In this document: positions 1 through 7,553 of the stretch, in pieces | How positions within the stretch are numbered: the first letter of the stretch is position 1 | Layout of the letters: the number at the start of each line of letters is the position of its first letter | DNA from: Sergeia podlipaevii | Lineage: Eukaryota > Euglenozoa > Kinetoplastea > Trypanosomatida > Trypanosomatidae | Direction of reading: 5' to 3' | DNA: 24,803 bases | Assembly (NCBI GenBank): GCA_030849805.1 | Contig: JASANZ010001941.1 | Location: forward strand, 1,270 to 26,072 | The notes under the pieces: generated by a model | What the model saw: only the letters and a program-made list of their open reading frames with translations | Told to the model about the DNA's origin: nothing | Database searches by the model: none | Translations under genes and position numbers: made by a program

Positions 1-230
1 AAAAAAAAAAAAGCAACTAAGACTATAGTTGGTACGCAGCGGTCTGCAACAAAGTTACAATATCTTGGTGGTATTCGGCTGCTCTTTTTTTTTTTCTTGC
101 CAATCCTCCCTTGTTGAGGTTGTGTTGAAGTGAAATAATACTTCAACTTGCCCTTCCGTGTGCCGTTATAAGTCGTCCCACTATGTGCCAACTATGCCAC
201 TCCCCTTTAGAGCACCGTTGTGGTTGCCCC

Positions 231-259
231 TTTGTTGTTGTTGTTGTTGTTTTTTAAAG
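231..259. repeat. TTG trinucleotide repeat followed by TTTTAAAG
   Basis: About seven TTG units run into a short T-run and AAAGG, resembling the element at 2825-2846 in the same orientation. Confidence 0.7.
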
Positions 260-979
260 GGAACCTGTGCAGTAAAACGTGAAGGTGCGTTTTGGCTGCT
301 GTTGATGTCGTTATTTATTTTTATTGAGGTTCCGTGTCACCCACCTATCGGTTGAAGCGCGTGGGCATATTTTGGTGTTGTTGTAACGGAATAAAACGAA
401 TAGTAGGGGTATGAAGAGAAAGCAGTAAGATTGATATTATTACTATTTTTACGAAATGAACAAAAGAATTTTTAAAATACAAAAAAGGAAACGCGCTTTA
501 CATATTCGCAAGCCGTAACGCGACCTTCCATTCTTAAGATATTTGCTTCTCTTGATAGTTAGAATTGTAATGCTAACTCATTGATGGTGCTATGAAGAAA
601 CACACAGACACCAAGCAAGGAAAAAAAAAAAATATGTGCCTCTCTTGCGCGCGCGCAAGCCACTCAAGACCCAACGCTCCGGTCTGCTGCCACCCTACAG
701 TAATATAGTGCTTTCTCCTTGACTCCTTATCACAATATGTAACCTTTCTCACCGTCGCTAGCAAACATCTCTTGCTCTGAGTGCATCTATGGCACCACAC
801 CAGTACTTTCACTTCCATGGGCACATCAATTTTGTATGTGCGTATGCTTTCTGCACGTATATGTGTATAGCTGTGAGGGTGCAAAATCCCCTGTTTATGA
901 TTCTATCTGGCTTAAAGAACAATTTAGATAATATATGAACTCAACCGAAGCAACAACCCAACACTTATCTGAGCCGTCA

Positions 980-1000
980 CTCTCTCTCTCTCTCTCTCTT
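980..1000. repeat. TC dinucleotide repeat
   Basis: About ten uninterrupted TC units, ending in TTCCACAG on the plus strand. On the coding strand of the neighbouring gene it is a GA repeat. Confidence 0.9.
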
Positions 1001-1216
1001 CCACAGCTTTCCTCCCCAGTTTCATTTTAAAAAAAAAAAAGTAACGTCAAACAAACAGACAATAAAAAGCAAATGCACTACCACAATCGCCATCTGTTGA
1101 ACTTACCACCGCTTACCTATACAGAGCTTGATGTCATTGGCAACACCATCTGCTCATGTACAAAGCGCAAGCATCACCTGCACGCAAGCTCAACGCATCC
1201 AAAAAAAAAGGAAAAA

Positions 1217-2473
1217 TCACATCAGATATGCGATGCCATTGTCGTAATAGATAAGCTGGCGCTGATGAAAATCGCGCAGTACCGACTCAACCACAGCACT
1301 TACATTGTCCTCGCGATATCCAACCAGGGAAAGCTTCTTGACAACAGTGGCGGCGGTGACAGGGTCGAACATCTGCACAATAGATGCGATCTTGCGCTCC
1401 AACTCAGCTTGTGTCCAGCCGCTACCCTCTGCAACGGAGCGCTGTTGGTAAGATGGTGCGGCGGCAGGGATACGCGTGGGAGCAACGAAAACGCCACGAG
1501 GGCAATCCACCACCAGCTCCACCTCTCCCTGTCGCTCTGCATCATCAGGTATGTCCTCGCTCCACTCCCCTTCGTCAGAGTCCCCCAGGCCGCCATACCC
1601 TGGCGCGACGGTCGATGCTGCTGTCTTCTTGCCCTGAGGTTGCTGCTTTGCCAGAGCAGCCTTTGGCGTTGGCTTCACCGCTGCTGACGCTGCTGAAGCA
1701 GCAGATGAGGTTGCCTTAGTGAGGGAAGCAAAGCGCTGCTGGAGAGCAGGAGTAGAAGCTGACGGAAATGCAGAAGAGGGAGAAGATTTGTGGTGTGGGA
1801 GAGCGTTGAGCAGCTCCGCATCTTGCTTCACCTGTTTATCATAAATAGTGCTTTTGCTAACGCGCTTGCCGAGTTTCTCACAGTGTGTGTAGTAGTGACT
1901 AGCCAGGATATTGTAGAGCGCGGTCTTGTTGCGTGAGGGGGTCTCAATGTTGAGCATCATGCACAGCACCTTGAGCGCCGCCGCTGGTAGGTTGTCAAGA
2001 CTGCTGCCCACAACACGATCAAGAAGCCCACGCATGTATGCTGCGACACACTCCCCAGCCTCTTCCATCGTGAAGAAGCTCTCCGGGTTGGCAACCTCGT
2101 CGGTCCCTTCTCCCTTTTCTATAGAACCTCTAGAGGAAACTGTGGGGGGTACATCATCATGCATGGATGAAGCTGGAGAAGCAAAGACAGTGCTGCCGCT
2201 GCTTGTCGTAGCGGCAGTGGTGACCTCGGCCTCAGGTTCCTCCGTGCGAAGTCGCTTCGCTGCCTTCTTGACGTGTGGCGATGCTGCACATGGCCTCTTC
2301 GGTGCCGTTGCTTCACGGATAGCGGTACACCACCGAATGCGCTCCTCGAGTGAACACTTGCTGAGATTGCGCAGCGCGGTGCTGAAGATTCCCTTGCGGA
2401 TGTCATCCTCCTCACTACGCAGTGCGGGACGGAGATCACTGAAGGGATTGCTGTTACTATCACTCTCTGACAT
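1217..2473 (-). CDS. Probable nuclear protein with SAP-like segment and winged-helix-like C-terminus, 418 aa
   Basis: I do not recognise a named orthologue. The N-terminal 60 residues are acidic then helical. A basic cluster KKAAKRLR (69-76) is a plausible nuclear localisation signal. Residues about 158-195 (LPAAALKVLCMMLNIETPSR followed by NKTALYNILASHY) show the L-x-x-L-K...G/N-K-x-x-L-x-x-x-L rhythm of a SAP-type DNA-binding helix-turn-helix. Residues about 230-350 are Ala/Ser/Pro-rich linker. The last 65 residues are helical (ELERKIASIVQMFDP), then alternate to a short strand pair (QLIYYDNGIAYLM), as in a winged-helix domain. Both domain calls are inference from pattern. A chromatin or transcription-related DNA-binding role would fit. 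A short (TC)n tract and plus-strand open frame overlap its 3' side but look fortuitous. Confidence 0.82.
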   Translation of the reverse strand: MSESDSNSNPFSDLRPALRSEEDDIRKGIFSTALRNLSKCSLEERIRWCTAIREATAPKRPCAASPHVKKAAKRLRTEEPEAEVTTAATTSSGSTVFASPASSMHDDVPPTVSSRGSIEKGEGTDEVANPESFFTMEEAGECVAAYMRGLLDRVVGSSLDNLPAAALKVLCMMLNIETPSRNKTALYNILASHYYTHCEKLGKRVSKSTIYDKQVKQDAELLNALPHHKSSPSSAFPSASTPALQQRFASLTKATSSAASAASAAVKPTPKAALAKQQPQGKKTAASTVAPGYGGLGDSDEGEWSEDIPDDAERQGEVELVVDCPRGVFVAPTRIPAAAPSYQQRSVAEGSGWTQAELERKIASIVQMFDPVTAATVVKKLSLVGYREDNVSAVVESVLRDFHQRQLIYYDNGIAYLM

Positions 2474-2522
2474 AACTTCCTTTCACGACACACAGTTTAT
2501 ATATATATAGTTATCAAAGAAA

Positions 2523-2533
2523 CTGAAAGAAAT
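2523..2533 (-). promoter_or_regulatory. Weak putative trans-splice acceptor of the 418-aa gene
   Basis: A short coding-strand TTTCTTTCAG ends at 2523 and would give a 49-nt 5' UTR. The pyrimidine tract is shorter than at the other genes, so the assignment is tentative. Confidence 0.4.
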
Positions 2534-2824
2534 GCTCCTCTGCGCCTCTCCGTTTCCCTCCTCCTTCGCGGTGACTTACCGTCTTGCCTTGGGTGTTGCC
2601 TTTGTTTCTTGCTCAATAGTATGCAAAATGTATGATCTATTGGGGGGGGGGGAATGGCTGCCGTATCGCAATAACAGCGACTCTATGCTTTTTTTTTTGC
2701 TCTTGTTGTATGCGGTATGTATGGGAATAAAATAAAGAAGAGATGCAAATATGCTTGTAATACGCGTACAGTTAAAAGATGAAAGAGAAATAAGTGGGAT
2801 TAACTTGAAAGAAATGAGTACTTC

Positions 2825-2846
2825 TTGTTGTTGTTGTTGTTTAAAG
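2825..2846. repeat. TTG trinucleotide repeat followed by TTTAAAG
   Basis: Five to six TTG units lead directly into TTTAAAG. On the coding strand this is CTTTAAA followed by a CAA repeat. A similar arrangement occurs at 231-259. Confidence 0.75.
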
Positions 2847-3057
2847 TCAGCAGCAAGTCAGAATGCGCGACTGTAAGTATAGTTGCAAGTTCCTTTTAAG
2901 CTATTCATGAGCCATATGCTAGAATAACATATTTTTTTCCTGCATGATATATAACTATATATTAGAAAAATAGCAAGCTGAACAAAAATATTTTTCAATA
3001 TATTAGCGTATTCACCCCTAGAAAATATGTGGGCAAACAAATGTGATGCTACGCAGT

Positions 3058-4239
3058 CTATGGGGGGGAAGTTGAAGAAGCGGATGGCTGTGACACCTCC
3101 TCCAGCTCCTTCTTAGTGGGGGGATCAAATATCAAGTTCAAGTATCCTTTCCCTTCGGCAAGATATCGGTGATAGAGATTGATATTTGACCGCTTTGCAA
3201 GAACGAAAAACTCATGACCAGTCATCGCTTGAGTTCCACCGTTGGTAGCACCTGCAAAATCCTGCGCAAACTGTTCGCGAGTATCTTTGAAGATAACGGA
3301 GAGGCGACTATACGCCCATATGACTATTACAATCAGCAGGGCAAAAATACATACAAGACCGACGAGTAGCACGCGGTTCAGTCGATCAAATCCATATGAA
3401 AGAGGCGTAAGAGCATCTACAGCACTATTGTGAGCTGGGAAGGGTAAAACTTGAGGCTCCACATCTGTAGAGGCTGCACCAGTATCAGTATCAGCATTAG
3501 TGATAGTGGGTACTGGGACGTTCAAAAAGTCGCACAGTGGCTTCCATCCTTCCTCAACACGATACACCAGCAAACGGTCGTGCGGCACAACACTCCTCAC
3601 GTGACTTTCAAACAGATCCAGGCAGGCCGAGAGACTTAGGGCACGTGTCTGCAGTACAGCTGCCGCATCAACTTTTCCTGATGCAGAGCCCACTCTGCCC
3701 CCTCCCTTCCGCACTGTCTGCTTCAGCTCTGTCATTGTGGATAGCAGCCGTCGAAGATCCGGCGAGCCCAGGTGCCCGCCAAGGAAACCTGTGAGCCTCT
3801 CGCCGCGCTGCACGAACTGTTCAATATCTTTCTCCCATACCAATTTATCAGTCTCCTCGACAAGAATGACGCGAGTAGAAAGAGGGCACTCGCGCAAAAC
3901 GGCCTCAAATGCCGTCGTTGCAGGCGGGCCTACTAAGGAATCATACGGTGTAAGCGCATCCGTGGCGCTCGTATTTTTCTTCCGAGAGGTAGACTCCCGT
4001 AAAGACTCGGTGGTACCAGGGTCAAGAATAGACAAGCTAAACGGCTTTTGCCGCCGCAATACAGCTATCCATTCCTGAGGATGGGTTACAACGTGGCCTT
4101 TGCGGTACACGTCCTCAAATGTGTAAGGGTTAAAGCCCAGCTGGCGCAGTGCAGGAGTCAGTGCGCCGCCATTGGGGATCATGGTGAGCACCAGCACCTT
4201 CGGCGGCGGTGCCTTCAGAACCGTACACCGCCTCAACAT
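3058..4239 (-). CDS. Membrane-anchored Sulfotransfer_4-like protein with degenerate cofactor site, 393 aa
   Basis: The middle of the protein fits the Sulfotransfer_4 (P-loop fold) family. LRECPLSTRVILVEETDKLVW (115-135) stands where family members have the strand Y-P-x-A-K-V-I-L-T-x-R-D-x-x-x-W. Residues 205-244 (FESHVRSVVPHDRLLVYRVE then GWKPLCDFLNVPVP) match the conserved H-x-x-V-R...P-x-D-R-L-L-V...GW-x-PLC-x-FL-x-x-PVP block very well. PFPAHN (266-271) resembles the following PFP-x-x-N. The N-terminal PAPS-binding loop (usually G-x-x-R-T-G-T-x-S) reads IPNGGALTPALRQLGF, and the Arg of the second motif is Glu. Sulfate transfer is therefore doubtful. One strong membrane span lies at residues 289-309 near the C-terminus, followed by about 80 residues. 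The first ATG was taken as the start. The family match is confident; the function is unknown. Confidence 0.88.
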   Translation of the reverse strand: MLRRCTVLKAPPPKVLVLTMIPNGGALTPALRQLGFNPYTFEDVYRKGHVVTHPQEWIAVLRRQKPFSLSILDPGTTESLRESTSRKKNTSATDALTPYDSLVGPPATTAFEAVLRECPLSTRVILVEETDKLVWEKDIEQFVQRGERLTGFLGGHLGSPDLRRLLSTMTELKQTVRKGGGRVGSASGKVDAAAVLQTRALSLSACLDLFESHVRSVVPHDRLLVYRVEEGWKPLCDFLNVPVPTITNADTDTGAASTDVEPQVLPFPAHNSAVDALTPLSYGFDRLNRVLLVGLVCIFALLIVIVIWAYSRLSVIFKDTREQFAQDFAGATNGGTQAMTGHEFFVLAKRSNINLYHRYLAEGKGYLNLIFDPPTKKELEEVSQPSASSTSPP

Positions 4240-4644
4240 GGGATCCCTTTTTCTTTCTTTGTCTTGTGAATCTTATGACAATTATCGCTAAGCAAAGGAC
4301 CCCTGCATATATACCGTCAAAGAACAACGAAAACTTTGATGAGTGGGAGCGTCAAAGATGCCTTTTATTTTAAAGTGTATTCAGAAAAAATAGGTAAAAA
4401 TCGGCAATCATCTAATGTCGCCTTGGAAGAAAGAATAAGAAAAAAAGAAGTGCACGATAGCAGTTGTGGTTATTCTTTTTAATGATACTGCAAGTAGAGT
4501 GGCTCAGAAAAGGAAGAAAAAAAAGATTAGAAACCTAGCTGGCTATGGAGACTTCTTTGTCTGTTTAGATAATGATAACAATAATACTGTGAAGAGCAAC
4601 AGATTAGCCTACTCGAGTAGAAACTGTTGCACACATGTCTTGTA
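4240..4644. other. Intergenic region between the 827-aa and sulfotransferase-like genes
   Basis: Holds the presumed 3' UTR of the 827-aa gene and a long 5' UTR of the next gene. Within that UTR, two short upstream ORFs lie at 4370-4411 and 4288-4308. No other coding sequence is seen. Confidence 0.6.
4422..4450 (-). promoter_or_regulatory. Putative trans-splice acceptor of the sulfotransferase-like gene
   Basis: A coding-strand C/T tract (4450-4425) is followed by CCAAG ending at 4422, giving a 5' UTR of about 182 nt. Weaker tracts closer to the ATG could serve instead. Confidence 0.5.
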
Positions 4645-7128
4645 TCACGAGACTGTTGTCCACGTACGCGCAATGCCCTCCTCGGAGAGGCCCGGTGCCT
4701 GAAGAGCAATGGCCACCACTGAAGACCTCTGTGCCGTTGCCGCATCCGATACAGTGTCAACTACCATCTGATGAAGACAAGGCAACATGACTTCTTGTTC
4801 AAACGCCTCATCGACCTCTCTGATCAGGTTGGCAGCAGCTTCAGTGCTTCCCTTGCCACTAGCCTCCTTGACACGTCGCTCATACTGATCACTTACTTGC
4901 TGCGGATGAAAATACCAAAAAGGACGCGGCGCCGCAGTCTTCTTGATCACCACAGCGTCACCGTCTTCGCCATCCAGGGATGTCGAGGGCATCACTATGG
5001 TACTGCCCGTGCTGCCAACAGCGCCGTTTTTGTACGAAGCAAAGAAATCGTCCTTCACAGTCGTGACATGCTCACTGGGGAGCTCCTTAAGCGCCTTCGC
5101 CATCGACTGCTCGACAGAAAAGGGCAGCCAGTGTGCAAGCGATTCGGCCTCCCCGTCATCGTTGACACCCGCTTCCCTTCGTAGGTGACCCTCACGTTGC
5201 AGCCGGAGGCACTCCAGGTCCGCAGGAGCAAGCACAGGTACTGTAGTAGGAAGGACCGGAAGCGATGGTGCGTCTTGGCAGTATTCACTTTGAGAACTGG
5301 CGGTCATGAGTGCACCGCGAAGCTGCCGCGTCCACTCTTGCACCTGAGCAGAATGTAGCGTCGGCATAGACATCGCGTACGCAGCCTGTGTCCTGTTGGC
5401 AAACCTCTTCATGTGATCCCAGTAGCCCCTCCCGTAGTAGGGCATTCGCGTTGGCATCAAAGCCGCCTTCTCCTCTCCAATTGAAGATGATGTGGAGGTC
5501 ACGTGCACAGCAGGTGAACCAGAAATGCGTGCCGCAGTGCATCTGTTCAGCTCATTCTGCATCTTGCGCTGCATGGTAGCAAAGTCATCCGTTGTACGTC
5601 GCTGCAATCGTTGAAGCAGCTCATCCGCCTCCTTCTCCAGTGCTGCCGCGGAAGCTGCATCGTCCTCCCCCGGTGCTCTCTCTCTTCTCTCCATCAACTT
5701 TCTCTCCTGCGTCATATCACCAGCAGCGGCATCAGTGCTTCTGCTAGCACCGCTGCTCAGCGTGTGCAGCATAAGGGAGCCGAATTGGCTGAGTAGCTCA
5801 CACCGCTCCGCCTCCGTATTCTCTTTATCGGGCACGACAGAAGCCAAGACAAGTTCACGAAAAGCATCAGAGGGAACATCGAGGGAAAGAAACCCTTCAG
5901 GATCAACTTCCTTGTGTTGTGGTATTGTGCGGCGGCTGAGCTGGTGGCGCAGCGCCATCTCTGCATTTGCCAGTGTCTCCGTGCTATTGCCTGAACTCCC
6001 AGTTGCGCTTGCCGTGACCTCTCCGCCCTTGTTGAGGATGCTAGTGCGCAGAGCATCTGTCAATTCCACTGAATTCCCAGTAGTCTGGTGAGTGCACGAC
6101 TCAGACATATAAAGATTCGTCTCTTTCAGTGTGCGTGCTTGCTGTGATGAGGGGACGCTGCCTAAGCGCAGTGGGATGGTGTCCACCACAAGGCCCGTTT
6201 CATATGAGGCAAGCAGCCCTGTGTGCAGTAGCCACGGCACTAATACATGCAATGGAAGCACATCGTTCTTGGCTACGTACCGCAGTGCTTTAAACCCATA
6301 ATGCCTGCGCAACGTCTCCCAATCCGTCGTTAGCGTAGGCAGGTCGCACCATGAAGTGGCGCAATCTTCTCCTCCTCTTCTTTTATCCCCACCGCCCTGT
6401 TCCATCGCTATCTCGCTTGAGGCCAGTATGTGAGTAGAGGGCAATTCAAGCGCGATGTTGCATACCTTCACTCGAGCGAGAGCAGCAAACAAAAGGTCAC
6501 AAAATGTTTGAGTGACTAGCATCCGTGTGGGCAGTACAATCAGCAAGGGCAAGAGAGGTCCGACGCTCGCTGTCACCGCTTCCAAGGTCCTAATCGCCTG
6601 CGCAAAGCAGTCGTGAACATCCAAGCCGCTTCCCCACGGCTGCGGTGACTCTGCAAACACAGCAAGTGGTGTCTCGTGAAATGCACGGGTGCAGCGGCCG
6701 CGGCGACGCCAGGCGCGCAGACTACTAGAAGGTAAATTAGACGAAGGAGAGAAAGATGTCTGCGTGTCTCTGACTGCAAGACGTGCGAGGTTGCCATCTG
6801 GAAACAAGCGCAAGACAAGGCACTGTAGAGACGCCGCATCGGCCCCAGCGCGGCAGACTGTGTCTCTGTACCAGGAGATCTGCTCGCACAGTTGTGCGCT
6901 GTCGTTGCCCCATGTAAAGATGGGAGGTAGTGTAACCTGCAGTGCAGTCCCATTCAGCCTGGCTGTATCCACGCCGCTAGAGGCAGTAGGGCAAGAAAGT
7001 AGCTGGGAAAACCTCAGCGGCTGCCAGTCCGTGAGAGTAGCACGCTGGGACAAAATAGAAGTACGCCAGGTGCATGCGCGGCTGGCAACACTAGCACCAC
7101 CACTCACTGTTCTTGCGTAGGTCTGCAT
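4645..7128 (-). CDS. Unrecognised, probably mitochondrial protein, 827 aa
   Basis: I do not recognise the family. The first 30 residues (MQTYARTVSGGASVASRACT and on) carry several Arg and no acidic residue, as in a mitochondrial presequence. Two hydrophobic, structured-looking blocks (residues about 188-237 and 275-326) faintly recall the strand-helix pattern of the actin/Hsp70 ATPase fold, especially LLASYETGLVVDTIPLRLG (305-323) against the actin YASGRTTGIVLD region. This is weak. Residues about 480-570 are charged and may form a coiled coil (EKEADELLQRLQRR). The C-terminal third has aromatic and basic patches (MPYYGRGYWDHMKRF; RPFWYFHPQQVSDQYERR) and ends in a helical segment with LPCLHQMVVDTV. 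The open frame of 2.5 kb, splice signal and ordinary composition support a real gene. Confidence 0.82.
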   Translation of the reverse strand: MQTYARTVSGGASVASRACTWRTSILSQRATLTDWQPLRFSQLLSCPTASSGVDTARLNGTALQVTLPPIFTWGNDSAQLCEQISWYRDTVCRAGADAASLQCLVLRLFPDGNLARLAVRDTQTSFSPSSNLPSSSLRAWRRRGRCTRAFHETPLAVFAESPQPWGSGLDVHDCFAQAIRTLEAVTASVGPLLPLLIVLPTRMLVTQTFCDLLFAALARVKVCNIALELPSTHILASSEIAMEQGGGDKRRGGEDCATSWCDLPTLTTDWETLRRHYGFKALRYVAKNDVLPLHVLVPWLLHTGLLASYETGLVVDTIPLRLGSVPSSQQARTLKETNLYMSESCTHQTTGNSVELTDALRTSILNKGGEVTASATGSSGNSTETLANAEMALRHQLSRRTIPQHKEVDPEGFLSLDVPSDAFRELVLASVVPDKENTEAERCELLSQFGSLMLHTLSSGASRSTDAAAGDMTQERKLMERRERAPGEDDAASAAALEKEADELLQRLQRRTTDDFATMQRKMQNELNRCTAARISGSPAVHVTSTSSSIGEEKAALMPTRMPYYGRGYWDHMKRFANRTQAAYAMSMPTLHSAQVQEWTRQLRGALMTASSQSEYCQDAPSLPVLPTTVPVLAPADLECLRLQREGHLRREAGVNDDGEAESLAHWLPFSVEQSMAKALKELPSEHVTTVKDDFFASYKNGAVGSTGSTIVMPSTSLDGEDGDAVVIKKTAAPRPFWYFHPQQVSDQYERRVKEASGKGSTEAAANLIREVDEAFEQEVMLPCLHQMVVDTVSDAATAQRSSVVAIALQAPGLSEEGIARTWTTVS

Positions 7129-7553
7129 AGATTATGCCAAGTCAAAATATAAATATGAAAGAAAGCTATTCCTCGCTCAATCAAAAAATGGTGAACGTAG
7201 ATATTGTGTGAAACTGCACCTTTGTAACAAAGCAAAAAAAAAATATAGAAGAAAAAAGGGGAAGGAAATGGGAAGGATGAAATGCTTCTCTTCAACGTGT
7301 GTGTCTGTGTGCGTGTGCCTTCATACGATAAACATTCTTTCAATTCCTTCGTCCATAGCCAGTCCTTGTTACCGTAAGTGCTTCAATGTGCGCAATTACC
7401 CACATAAAGCAAGGAGGAAGAAAGAGAGACATAGTTAGACATAATTTTTGCTCAGACTTTACTATAAATGATGAATATGTGAATTGGTGTTCACTGCAAC
7501 ATGTTTGTCTAACAGTAAATACGGTCCAAGAAAAAAAAAAATGTAGACAGATG
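7129..7553. other. Intergenic region between the 658-aa and 827-aa genes
   Basis: Presumed 3' UTR of the 658-aa gene plus splice signals of the 827-aa gene. It contains a short GT-rich patch near 7300-7320 and A-runs. No coding sequence is supported. Confidence 0.6.
7220..7281 (-). promoter_or_regulatory. Putative trans-splice acceptor of the 827-aa gene
   Basis: A long C/T-rich coding-strand tract (7281-7232) is followed by the first AG at 7221-7220, leaving a 5' UTR of about 91 nt with no ATG in it. Confidence 0.6.

Larger units (their letters stand above)
1..1216. other. Gene-free left end (3' UTR of the 418-aa gene and beyond)
   Basis: No convincing coding sequence on either strand. It opens with a 12-base A-run, which on the minus strand would suit the pyrimidine tract of a next gene lying left of the window. 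It also contains TTG repeats (231-251), a 12-base A-run near 620-632 and a TC repeat at 980-1000. Confidence 0.55.
2474..3057. other. Intergenic region between the sulfotransferase-like and 418-aa genes
   Basis: AT-rich 3' UTR-like sequence with a TTG repeat at 2825-2841 running into TTTAAAG, a G-run near 2643-2651 and AT-rich patches at 2930-3010. No convincing coding sequence. Confidence 0.6.

Noticed and set aside
158..355. 65-codon plus-strand frame with a Cys run
   Set aside because: The Cys run is a translation of the TTG/TGT repeat; wrong strand for the unit and no splice signal seen.
573..884. 103-codon minus-strand frame in the left gap
   Set aside because: No recognisable family; the FFFFF stretch comes from an A-run and the region resembles UTR sequence. 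A real lineage-specific small protein cannot be excluded.
1926..2510. 194-codon plus-strand frame
   Set aside because: Fully overlaps the 418-aa gene on the opposite strand; Ser/Arg-rich composition of an antisense frame.
2858..3040. 60-codon minus-strand frame
   Set aside because: AT-rich, Ile/Tyr/Phe-rich translation of UTR sequence with no splice signal or family likeness.
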